The notes under the pieces: model-generated
Told to the model about the DNA's origin: nothing
The model's input: the letters and a program-made list of their open reading frames with translations, nothing else
The model's database searches: none
Part shown: piece by piece, positions 1 through 6,421 of the stretch
Numbering within the stretch: position 1 is the first letter of the stretch
Layout of the letters: each line of letters starts with the position of its first letter
Made by a program: the position numbers and the translations under genes
Origin: a bacterium
Lineage (GTDB): Bacteria > Nitrospinota_A > UBA7883 > JACRGQ01
Assembly (NCBI GenBank): GCA_021815535.1
Contig: JAKAGL010000094.1
Span: 1-8,325 of the forward strand
Reading direction: 5' to 3'
Length of the DNA: 8,325 nucleotides

Positions 1-984
1 GGCAGCCTTTTTCTTCACGCCGCCGGTCTTCTCAAGCGCTTGCAGCAGATAATGCTTCTCGATGCCGTCCAGGTACGCTTCGAGGTTTATCCCCTCGTCG
101 GTCAGCTGAAAAGAATCAGAAGTAGTCGGCTTCGCCTGGGCATTGATGATATTCTGCGGCAGGGAATCGGGGGTGATTTCCTTGTCACCGATAATGAGGC
201 ATCTCTCGATGATGTTTTCCAGCTCCCGGACGTTGCCGGGATAATCATAGGCAAGAAGCAGATCGATCGCTTCCTGGGCGACCTCGTCCAGGATCTCGTG
301 CATGTCGAAGTCCAGGTCGGCGAGGGTCTCTTCGCAAACTTCAATGGCTTCGGCCTCTTCCTCTTCCAGTATCTCCCCCTCTATCTCTTCATCAAGCTCG
401 TCAATATCTTCAGCCAGATCCTCGATGTCCTCATCCACCACTTCCAGTTCTTCGCCGGAATCCTGCCCTTCGGCCAATCCGCCCGGAGCGCGGGCGGTCA
501 ATTGGATCACCGCCGGTTCCAACGTCTCTTCCTCAACTTCTTCAGGCTCTGTTGCCACACTAGGGGGCGGGGCTGCCTTACCCTTTCCCTTCCCCGGTTT
601 TTGGGCGGAAGTTCCCGCGGAACCAGCCTGTTTTTTTATCAACTCGATGAATTCGCCGCTCTTGAACGGTTTTGTGATATGCCCCACGGCGCCGGCGGCC
701 ACCCCTTCGGCGGGATCGTAGCTCTCCAACTCGCCGGAAATGAGAATCACCGGGATCGAGGCGGTTTCACCTGTTTCTTTAAGCTTTTTACAAAGCTGAA
801 ACCCATCCAATCCCGGCATATACACATCCGCAACCACTACATCGGGAAGCTGTTCGCGCGCGAGGGTAAGGGCTTTGTTGCCATCGCTGGCGCACAGAAG
901 CTCGACGTTTTCGTTTTCCAGCGTGAGCTGGATCACCTTCTGCATCGTCACGGAATCATCGGCAAAGAGAAGTTTAATGCTCAA
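1..984 (-). CDS. Response regulator: receiver domain, acidic linker, NtrC/PilR-type C-terminus lacking the AAA+ core (3' end outside window)
   Basis: The reading frame is open for 328 codons from a TTG start at 984-982 to the left edge. An in-frame TAA at 1005-1003 rules out an earlier start, and GGGGG lies about six bases before the TTG. Residues 1-115 form a CheY-like receiver: acidic pair D9-D10, phospho-acceptor D53, S83 and K105 followed by Pro-Phe. Residues about 125-228 are a low-complexity, Glu/Asp-rich linker. Residues about 235-285 match the last part of a sigma54-activator AAA+ domain, with the sensor-2 motif PGNVRELEN at 249-257. Residues 302-328 look like the beginning of a Fis-type helix-turn-helix of the PilR kind, cut by the edge. 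No Walker A, GAFTGA or Walker B segment occurs in between, so canonical sigma54 activation seems impossible. It follows cheB on the same strand after 87 bases, so it may be the output of the CheA system (inference). The receiver assignment is firm; DNA binding is likely but unproven. Confidence 0.85.
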   Translation of the reverse strand, partial: MSIKLLFADDSVTMQKVIQLTLENENVELLCASDGNKALTLAREQLPDVVVADVYMPGLDGFQLCKKLKETGETASIPVILISGELESYDPAEGVAAGAVGHITKPFKSGEFIELIKKQAGSAGTSAQKPGKGKGKAAPPPSVATEPEEVEEETLEPAVIQLTARAPGGLAEGQDSGEELEVVDEDIEDLAEDIDELDEEIEGEILEEEEAEAIEVCEETLADLDFDMHEILDEVAQEAIDLLLAYDYPGNVRELENIIERCLIIGDKEITPDSLPQNIINAQAKPTTSDSFQLTDEGINLEAYLDGIEKHYLLQALEKTGGVKKKAA

Positions 985-1002
985 AAAACACCCCCGGCAG
1001 GT

Positions 1003-1043
1003 TTATCGGTAAAAGTATAACTGAACTTGACGGCCTCCGTCAT
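1003..1043 (-). promoter_or_regulatory. Candidate promoter(s) for the response regulator gene
   Basis: Two overlapping promoter-like arrangements lie in the cheB-regulator gap. One is sigma28 (FliA)-like: TCAAGTTC at 1030-1023, 12 bases, then ACCGATAA at 1010-1003, compared with the known TAAAGTTT-N11-GCCGATAA. The -10 half matches 7 of 8 and the -35 half 6 of 8, with one extra spacer base. The other is sigma70-like: ATGACG at 1043-1038, 18 bases, TATACT at 1019-1014. The sigma28 version would leave a leader of only about 12 bases before the TTG start. Either could give the regulator its own transcription in addition to read-through from cheB. Found by eye only. Confidence 0.3.
1028..1042. 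other. Small inverted repeat (6-bp stem, 3-base loop) between cheB and the regulator
   Basis: On the plus strand TGACGG and CCGTCA pair around a CCT loop, and six T residues begin two bases after the stem. That is terminator geometry for plus-strand transcription, but the stem is short and no plus-strand gene precedes it. On the minus strand no U-run follows it, so it is unlikely to terminate the che transcript. It may be a weak antisense terminator or chance. Confidence 0.25.
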
Positions 1044-1071
1044 GTTTTTTGGCGGTTTACAACGGCCGCAC

Positions 1072-2127
1072 TCAACGTGTTGCGGCGTCAAGCATCGCCT
1101 GGGGAATTTTATCCAGATGGAGCACCTGATCCACCGCGCCCAGCTTGATGGCCTCCTTGGGCATGCCGAAAACGACGCACGAAGCTTCGTCCTGCGCGAT
1201 ATTGTAGCTGCCGGCATTCTTCATTGCCAGCATTCCCGTGCTGCCATCGTTCCCCATGCCGGTAAGCATCACCCCAACCGCGTTGGGTCCGGCAAATTTG
1301 GCCACCGATTGGAACAGGACTTCAACGGACGGGCGGTGACGCATCACCTGCGGCCCTTCCTTCACTTCCACGTAATATTTCGCGCCTGAGCGGCGGAAAA
1401 TCATCTGCTTGTTGCCGGGGGCAATGAGCGCACGACCGGGAATCACGCCATCACCATCTTCGGCCTCCTTCACTTGCAACTGGCAGAGGCTGTTCAACCG
1501 GTCTGAAAACGCTTTGGTGAACCCTTCAGGCATATGCTGAACGATCACCATGCCGGGAGTGGAAGTGGGAAGCCGAATCAACACTTCCTTCAGCGCCTCC
1601 GTGCCGCCGGTGGACGAGCCTATGGCGATAATCTTGTCTGTGGTCTTCAGCAGTGACGTGGACGATATAATTGTCGAGGTATCAAGTTTGCGGTTGATCT
1701 GCGATGCATACACGCTCATTTTGGCCTTTGAGGCGGCCTTTACCTTGTCCACCACCTCCTGTTGGATCTCGCGCACCCCTACGCGCTGGTCAATGGGAGG
1801 CTTGGCGACGATCTCAACCGCGCCAGCCTCCAGCGCCGCGAGGGTGGTGGAGGCCCCCTTTTGGGTCATGGCGCTTACCATCACCACCGGCATCGGTTTG
1901 GCCGCCATCAACTTGCGCAAGAAGGTGATGCCATCCATACGCGGCATTTCTACATCCAGCGTGATCACATCCGGTTTGAGCTGTATTATCTTTTCGCGGG
2001 CGACAAATGGATCGGGCGCAGTGCCGACCACTTCGATTTCCGGATCGCTGGCAAGCGCATCTGAAAGAATATTGCGGACGACGGCTGAATCGTCAACTAT
2101 AAGGACTTTTATTTTTCCATTCGCCAT
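1072..2127 (-). CDS. cheB: CheB: receptor glutamate methylesterase / glutamine deamidase
   Basis: This 351-residue protein has the standard two-domain CheB layout. Residues 5-125 are the receiver: D12-D13, phospho-acceptor D58, S85 and K109-Pro. A linker follows to about residue 160, then the methylesterase domain. The catalytic triad is visible as S172 (in GSSTGG), H198 (in VQHMP) and D294 (in TGMGNDG). The spacings of 26 and 96 residues equal those of the Salmonella enzyme (S164, H190, D286). The C-terminal AQDEASCVVFGMPKEA motif is typical. The enzyme removes methyl groups from receptor glutamates when its receiver is phosphorylated by CheA. The ATG at 2127 has GGGCGGGA just upstream and begins 12 bases after the stop of the Hpt-CheW gene, so the two are surely co-transcribed. 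It looks fully functional. Confidence 0.98.
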   Translation of the reverse strand: MANGKIKVLIVDDSAVVRNILSDALASDPEIEVVGTAPDPFVAREKIIQLKPDVITLDVEMPRMDGITFLRKLMAAKPMPVVMVSAMTQKGASTTLAALEAGAVEIVAKPPIDQRVGVREIQQEVVDKVKAASKAKMSVYASQINRKLDTSTIISSTSLLKTTDKIIAIGSSTGGTEALKEVLIRLPTSTPGMVIVQHMPEGFTKAFSDRLNSLCQLQVKEAEDGDGVIPGRALIAPGNKQMIFRRSGAKYYVEVKEGPQVMRHRPSVEVLFQSVAKFAGPNAVGVMLTGMGNDGSTGMLAMKNAGSYNIAQDEASCVVFGMPKEAIKLGAVDQVLHLDKIPQAMLDAATR

Positions 2128-2139
2128 TGTCCCGCCCTA

Positions 2140-3030
2140 TTAGTAATATTTGTCCTTAACGTCGCAAAACCTGCCGGTGTTAATCAGCAGGATCGAATGT
2201 TTGTCTGCTTTGCCGATACGTTCGATGAAATCCCCCTTCATGGCGCCAAGCGCCGTTTCGGCCGGCACCATCATATTCTCCTCAAACGTGACAATATCCT
2301 TGACGCTGTCCACGAGGACACCGGTAACCATCCCCTCGTTTTCCAGGATGACGACGTTCTCAGCTTTATCCCCCTCTCCGGCGAAGCCAAGCTTGCGCTT
2401 CGCGTCGACCACCGGGATTACCATGCCCCGCAGATTCATGATGCCGGCAACAAAATTCTTTGTATTCGGCACATGGGTGATATGGCGGCGAAGAATGATC
2501 TCGCGCACCGAAGTAATGACAAAGCCGTACTCTTCGCGCCCTAACATAAAGGTAAGGTACGAACAGCGCGCTCCGGCCTGTTTTTTATGATGCCCTTCCG
2601 CCACACCGCCCTCATGCCCCCCTTCATGATGCTCCTCCTCATGCTGTTCGTCATCCTGCTCTGCATCGGCGGCCCGCGATTCTCCTTTGGACACGGATGG
2701 AACGCCGCCCGATCCCCCGCGCGCCTTTTCAACAAGCCCTCTGACTTTGTCGAGATCTTCGAAAAGCTTGTCTTTCACCTGCTGAGGGACCGCGGCGCCT
2801 TTTTCCCGTATGTCGGAAAGTATCGATTCCATGTCTGTGGCTATGACATGAATCTCGGTAAGGCCCACCAGGCCGGCATTCCCCTTCAGGCTGTGCGCGG
2901 CCCTGAAGAGTTCGTTGATCACTTCTTTGTTGGCGCTATCTTTTTCCAGGGCAATCAAGGATTGCTCGATAACCTCGGTATGCGTATCGGTTTCACTGAA
3001 AAAGGCGTTTAATGCAGCAGGTGATGCCAT
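2140..3030 (-). CDS. Hpt-CheW fusion: phosphotransfer domain joined to a CheW adaptor domain
   Basis: This 296-residue protein joins two chemotaxis modules. Residues about 5-105 form a helical histidine phosphotransfer (Hpt) domain with H46 in the motif AAHSLKGNA, the expected H-x-x-K-G phosphorylation site. Residues about 106-154 are a flexible linker rich in Glu, Gly and His, with six histidines at 131-149. Residues about 156-293 form a CheW (SH3-like) domain, with LTFMLGREEYGF at the start and IMNLRGMVIPVVD in the middle. CheW proteins are usually about 150-170 residues with no Hpt. The arrangement resembles a CheA lacking its dimerisation and ATPase domains. It starts three bases after the cheA-2 stop, so it is probably made together with that kinase. 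Likely role (inference): an adaptor within the receptor-kinase array that can also receive or buffer phosphate. The domain calls are firm; the function of the fusion is not known to me. Confidence 0.93.
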   Translation of the reverse strand: MASPAALNAFFSETDTHTEVIEQSLIALEKDSANKEVINELFRAAHSLKGNAGLVGLTEIHVIATDMESILSDIREKGAAVPQQVKDKLFEDLDKVRGLVEKARGGSGGVPSVSKGESRAADAEQDDEQHEEEHHEGGHEGGVAEGHHKKQAGARCSYLTFMLGREEYGFVITSVREIILRRHITHVPNTKNFVAGIMNLRGMVIPVVDAKRKLGFAGEGDKAENVVILENEGMVTGVLVDSVKDIVTFEENMMVPAETALGAMKGDFIERIGKADKHSILLINTGRFCDVKDKYY

Positions 3031-3033
3031 ACG

Positions 3034-5079
3034 TCAGACCTCCAGTAATCCTTCGACATTGATAACAAGGCCTATGGAGCCGTCCCCCAGAATCGCCCCT
3101 CCGCGTATGCTGCGCACCTTGCGGAAAGGGCGGCCCAAATCCTTCAAGACCACGTTCTGCTGTTCCACTATGGCATCCGCCATAAGGCAGCAGCGCCGCC
3201 CCCCTTTTTCAATAAGAATGCCGACCGCATCGGTGACATCCATGACATTCGTCTGAATCCGGTAATTCTTGTACAGCCGCACCAGGGGATATAACGTGCC
3301 GCGGATGTTCACCATTTCGCGGTCGTCCTTTACGGTAAACACCTCTTCCCGGTGGGGGCGGATCGATTCCTTGACGTCTTCCACCGGGAGGATGAAACGC
3401 GATTCACCCACCATCACCACCAGGCCATTGATAGTCACCAGCGTCGTGGTCATGGGAAGCGAAATGTTGAAGGTGGTGCCGGCCCCTTCCACGGACTCGA
3501 TCTCGATTTTTCCTTTCACGTCGGTCAGCGCGCTCTTCACCACATCCATCCCCACCCCGCGGCCCGAAATATCGGTCACTTTTTCGGCAGTTGAAAACCC
3601 GGGGGCGAAGATGAAATCGAATACCTCGCGGTCGGCAAGTTGATCGCCTGCCTGCTGGGTGACCAGGCCGCGGTTGACCGCTTTTTGCAGTATCTTTCCT
3701 CGCGGCAGCCCCGCGCCGTCATCCTTGAGCCTGATCATCAGATTTTCGCCGATAATCTCGGCCGATATCTTTATTTGACCGGTACGCGGTTTGCCGGCCG
3801 CCTCACGCCGGTCGGGCGTTTCTACGCCGTGATCGATGGCGTTGCGGGCCATATGCACAATTGGGCTTTCCAACTTCTCCAAAAGGCTTTTATCCAGCAA
3901 AACATCATCCCCCACAATTTCCACATTGGCGCTTTTTCCCAGCAATGTGGCGGTATCACGGATGATGCGTGGCACTTTTTGAAACAACCCTTTGATGCTG
4001 ACCTTGCGCACTTCTGACAAGCCGCGTTGCAATTGATAGGTAAGCTCGGAGAACGTGATATTGGAATTTTTGAATTCCTTAGAAATGGCGGATGCGCCGG
4101 GAATGGCATCGAGCCGCTTTTCGAGATAATTAAGCGTTTCGGAAATAATAACCAACTCGCCGATCTGGGCCATGAATTCGTCCACCCGCTCTTCCTCGAT
4201 GCGCATGGTCTTCTTCGGGGCCGCCCTTTTGGCCGCTTCTTCAACCTGTTTTTTCTGCGACTCCATCGCCTCGGTTAACCCCTCGCGGGTGATTATCCCC
4301 TGGCGTATGAGCGCATCTCCCAGCTTCTCCCCCTCCTGTTTGTTCCGCAACGCCTCATCGATCTGGACGGCGGAGACCTTGCCGCTGGCCAAGAGTATCT
4401 CTCCCAACTTTTCCACCTTGACCGGTTCTTCTTCCGGTTCCCCTTCGTCGGCCGACTTTTTCTCCGGCTTGGCCACAGGCGGAGGCGCGCCGGCAGACGC
4501 GTCCTTCGCGACGGTCAAGCCCCCTTCAACAGCCATCTTGCGCGCTTTGCCGAGGTAATATTCCAGCGAATCGAACATATCACCGGTCAACTTATTCGTT
4601 TTTTTGTATTCATCCAGCAACCGATGCATGAGATTAAGACAGCCGCCCGGCGTCTCTTCCTCCTTCTCGATCGCGGCGCCGCCGATTCGTTCCGCCAACC
4701 CCTTGATCCACGTGTCTTCTTCTCCGTTGAGAACGAAGTTCATATCGCCATCCACCACGCGCTGGAACATGGCACGCAGGTAATCCGTCCCCTTCAGCAG
4801 GTTATCGATGATGACAGGAGTTACCGTGCGAACCCCTTTGCGCAGGTCATCGAGGAGGTTCTCAAGTATGTGAGCGAAACTCTTGACGTGGTTCAGGCCG
4901 AAAAAAGCCGAACTTCCCTTAATGCTGTGTACCGGCCGGAAGATAGAATCGATAATTTTCAGGTCGCCGGGGGCTTGCTCCAGCGCGACAAACCTCTCGT
5001 CAAGACCCGCGAGAGACTCAAAAACTTCAGCGAGATATTCTTTGAATACCTCCGGGTCCATCATTTCTTCTTCGGCCAT
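3034..5079 (-). CDS. cheA: CheA-2: chemotaxis histidine kinase with tandem LGEIL-type repeats
   Basis: This complete 681-residue CheA-family kinase contains the following. Residues 8-115 are the Hpt (P1) domain with phosphorylated H51 in PVHSIKGSS. A second helical stretch spans about 145-185, followed by an acidic, Pro-rich linker. Two short tandem repeats lie at about 222-248 (EKLGEILLASGKVS...) and 251-277 (EKLGDALIRQGIIT...), in the place where CheA usually has its P2 domain. Dimerisation helices cover about 290-365. The ATPase domain shows N-box HMARNAIDHGVE at 409-420, G1 DDGAGL at 453-458 and G2 GRGVGM at 506-511. A C-terminal CheW-like domain runs from about 548 to 681. The protein would autophosphorylate and pass phosphate to receivers. 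AGGGGA stands about five bases before the ATG. The helix joining dimerisation and ATPase parts reads EVRKVSIKGLF rather than the usual R-M-x-P type seen in CheA-1, so it is a diverged paralogue, but its ATP-binding motifs are intact. Confidence 0.97.
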   Translation of the reverse strand: MAEEEMMDPEVFKEYLAEVFESLAGLDERFVALEQAPGDLKIIDSIFRPVHSIKGSSAFFGLNHVKSFAHILENLLDDLRKGVRTVTPVIIDNLLKGTDYLRAMFQRVVDGDMNFVLNGEEDTWIKGLAERIGGAAIEKEEETPGGCLNLMHRLLDEYKKTNKLTGDMFDSLEYYLGKARKMAVEGGLTVAKDASAGAPPPVAKPEKKSADEGEPEEEPVKVEKLGEILLASGKVSAVQIDEALRNKQEGEKLGDALIRQGIITREGLTEAMESQKKQVEEAAKRAAPKKTMRIEEERVDEFMAQIGELVIISETLNYLEKRLDAIPGASAISKEFKNSNITFSELTYQLQRGLSEVRKVSIKGLFQKVPRIIRDTATLLGKSANVEIVGDDVLLDKSLLEKLESPIVHMARNAIDHGVETPDRREAAGKPRTGQIKISAEIIGENLMIRLKDDGAGLPRGKILQKAVNRGLVTQQAGDQLADREVFDFIFAPGFSTAEKVTDISGRGVGMDVVKSALTDVKGKIEIESVEGAGTTFNISLPMTTTLVTINGLVVMVGESRFILPVEDVKESIRPHREEVFTVKDDREMVNIRGTLYPLVRLYKNYRIQTNVMDVTDAVGILIEKGGRRCCLMADAIVEQQNVVLKDLGRPFRKVRSIRGGAILGDGSIGLVINVEGLLEV
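3039..3043 (-). promoter_or_regulatory. Ribosome binding site of the Hpt-CheW gene, inside the end of cheA-2
   Basis: GGAGG lies eight bases before the ATG at 3030 and is contained in the last sense codons of cheA-2, whose TGA occupies 3036-3034. This arrangement favours translational coupling, giving linked amounts of the kinase and the Hpt-CheW protein. It also supports the chosen ATG. Confidence 0.8.
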
Positions 5080-5132
5080 CTATTCCCCTAATGAACCGGC
5101 AACCCAATTCATGTTACGCCTGCAACCTCGAT

Positions 5133-5147
5133 AGCATCAAAGATGCT
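5133..5147 (-). other. Perfect small hairpin in the cheA-2 leader
   Basis: AGCATC and GATGCT pair around a TTT loop, about 55 bases before the cheA-2 start. No U-run follows it in the direction of transcription, so it is not a terminator. If the promoter near 5250-5278 is used, this hairpin would sit in the 5' leader of the mRNA, where it could affect stability or translation. It may be chance. Confidence 0.3.
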
Positions 5148-5237
5148 TCCACCCGAAACATAAAGCACGAACATTCCACCACAACGCTGATAGGCAAATA
5201 TGTTATCAATGGTTACACTGCCCTTAGCCATTATAAT

Positions 5238-5260
5238 GGTAATGATTGCATTGTATTACC
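5238..5260. repeat. Operator-like inverted repeat GGTAAT-N11-ATTACC
   Basis: Two perfect six-base arms are separated by 11 bases, about two helical turns centre to centre less a few bases. The repeat overlaps the -10 hexamer of the candidate cheA-2 promoter, which is where a dimeric repressor would be expected to bind. Neither protein nor family can be named from the sequence. Confidence 0.35.
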
Positions 5261-5278
5261 TGATTTTTCCCAAGTAAA
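5250..5278 (-). promoter_or_regulatory. Candidate sigma70 promoter for cheA-2, Hpt-CheW and cheB
   Basis: TTTACT (5278-5273), a spacer of exactly 17 bases and TACAAT (5255-5250) match the -35 and -10 consensus at 4 of 6 and 5 of 6 positions. Transcription would begin near 5243 and leave a leader of about 165 bases before the ATG at 5079. A perfect TATAAT also occurs at 5235-5230 but has no good -35 partner. Judged by eye. Confidence 0.4.
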
Positions 5279-5368
5279 AGGTGACTCCAAGTTGTGCTGC
5301 CGGCAAAGGGTTAACACCGGATCAGCCGTTGCCTTCCACCTCCCCCAAACCATCAACTTTTTCCCATG

Positions 5369-6235
5369 CTATTTTTGGTAGATGGTCGGCTGAATATATT
5401 TAAACCGCTGTTCAAGACCAGTCAGGCTTTCCGAATGGCCGATAAAAAGGTACCCCCCCGGGGCCAAGTGCCGGTAATACTTGTTCACCAGGGACTCTTG
5501 AGTCAGCTTGTCGAAATAGATCATCACGTTCCGGCAAAATATAAAATCAAAATAATGCTTGAAGGGAAACTGGGAAGCCATGAGGTTGAACCGCTTGAAG
5601 GTTATCATGTTGCGCACCTCGGGAATCACCCGCACACAGGGACGCAGGCCAAGGCGCTTTCCCTGCTTGGTGGTCAGTTCAGCAAGCTCTTCGACAAAAT
5701 AAGCGTTTTGGATCGATTTCGGCACATCCTTCATCCGGTCGCGGTCATACAACCCCTGCGCCGCGCGCGTCAGCACCTCGGTGGATAAATCGGTGGCCAA
5801 CACCTTCAAATCCCAACTCGCCGCGCGCGCTCCCAGCATCTCCAACATGGTAAAAACGAGGGTATATGGTTCTTCTCCAGTAGAACAGCCGGCGCTCCAG
5901 ATACGCCAGGTTTTAACCCCCGCCTTCTGTTTGCGCTCAATCCACTCCGGCAATATTTTCTTGAGATAGTTGAAATGATTAACTTCGCGATAAAAGCTTG
6001 TCAGGTTGGTGCTTATGTCATCCAGCAGCGGCACAAGCATATTGCCGGTTCTGTCCGCTTTTACCTGATCGAAATATTCGCGATACGTGCTATATCCCTC
6101 CCGCTCCAGCCGCGAGCGCAGGCGGGTGCGCAACAGCTCTTTTTTTGAATCGTTGAGGGCAATCCCGCTTTGTTCATAAATCAACCGGCGGAACTGTTCA
6201 AAATCGTGATCGGACAGTACATCCAGCATCGCCAT
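5369..6235 (-). CDS. cheR: CheR: S-adenosylmethionine-dependent receptor methyltransferase
   Basis: This 288-residue protein of normal CheR length methylates glutamates on chemoreceptors, opposing CheB. Residues about 5-75 are the N-terminal helical domain, with the basic helix KKELLRTRLRSRL typical of receptor contact. TNLTSFYRE (76-84) and the SAM-binding loop IWSAGCSTGEEPY (112-124) follow. D149 (in VLATDLS) would bind the cofactor ribose. FIFCRNVMIYF (231-241) and APGGYLFIGHSES near the C-terminus complete the fold. There is no added TPR or kinase-type extension. The ATG at 6235 is preceded by AAAGGG at a seven-base distance; a second ATG two codons later is less well placed. It follows cheW after 186 bases, with an extended -10 promoter candidate in the gap, and is followed by a 289-base gap. 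It appears functional. Confidence 0.98.
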   Translation of the reverse strand: MAMLDVLSDHDFEQFRRLIYEQSGIALNDSKKELLRTRLRSRLEREGYSTYREYFDQVKADRTGNMLVPLLDDISTNLTSFYREVNHFNYLKKILPEWIERKQKAGVKTWRIWSAGCSTGEEPYTLVFTMLEMLGARAASWDLKVLATDLSTEVLTRAAQGLYDRDRMKDVPKSIQNAYFVEELAELTTKQGKRLGLRPCVRVIPEVRNMITFKRFNLMASQFPFKHYFDFIFCRNVMIYFDKLTQESLVNKYYRHLAPGGYLFIGHSESLTGLEQRFKYIQPTIYQK

Positions 6236-6276
6236 GCCAAAGCCCTTTAATTATTAGGAAATTTGGTATCCGCGGC

Positions 6277-6285
6277 ATTATAGCA
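6277..6285 (-). promoter_or_regulatory. Extended -10 promoter candidate for cheR
   Basis: TGC followed directly by a perfect TATAAT forms an extended -10 element, which can work without a good -35. TTGTCA, a 5-of-6 match to the -35 box, lies 14 bases upstream, closer than the usual 16-18. Transcription would start about 35 bases before the cheR ATG. Confidence 0.45.
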
Positions 6286-6314
6286 GAGGGAAAATATGAC
6301 AACCGGGAAGCCGG

Positions 6315-6333
6315 CACCATAGAGGATACGGTG
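6315..6333 (-). other. Hairpin in the cheW-cheR gap
   Basis: CACCGTA and TATGGTG pair over seven positions (one G-U) around a five-base loop. It is not followed by a U-run, so it is not a classical terminator. It lies upstream of the cheR promoter candidate and could mark or stabilise the 3' end of the cheW message; chance is possible. Confidence 0.25.
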
Positions 6334-6421
6334 TTGCGAGAGCCACCCCTTCAGAACAGAACACCCCCTTACAAACCGTCTTTTCCGCCACCCGGTCCCC
6401 TTCCCCGGCCCGCAATGGCGC

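Larger units (their letters stand above)
5080..5368. other. 289-base non-coding gap between cheR and cheA-2
   Basis: This is the longest stretch without a recognised gene and is less GC-rich by eye than its flanks. It holds a sigma70-like promoter, an overlapping inverted repeat and a six-base-pair hairpin, listed separately, plus the ribosome binding site of cheA-2 at its left end. No convincing intrinsic terminator follows cheR. Two 40-codon minus-strand frames in it (5231-5353 and 5109-5231) lack good ribosome binding sites and are not called. The gap suggests that cheA-2 and the genes after it form their own transcription unit. Confidence 0.5.

Noticed and set aside
40..1020. A 326-codon plus-strand open frame opposite the response regulator
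   Set aside because: It is antisense to a clear receiver/NtrC-tail protein, its translation resembles no family, and it reflects the base composition of the real gene.
2541..3012. Open frames on either strand within the Hpt-CheW gene
   Set aside because: They are other-frame shadows of the recognised Hpt and CheW coding sequence, with no family likeness of their own.
5109..5231. 40-codon minus-strand frame beginning MAKGSVTID, overlapping the previous frame as TAATG
   Set aside because: No purine-rich ribosome binding site and the start lies in the TATAAT-like sequence; the overlap alone is weak evidence.
5231..5353. 40-codon minus-strand frame after cheR, beginning MVWGRWKATAD
   Set aside because: No good ribosome binding site, odd composition, and it runs through the promoter and inverted repeat.
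6227..6243. Sigma54-like TGGC...TGC at the start of cheR
   Set aside because: The GG to GC distance is nine bases rather than ten, and it overlaps the start codon.
6375..6421. GC-rich stretch after cheW as an intrinsic terminator
   Set aside because: Only four-base CCGG pairings are possible and no U-run follows.
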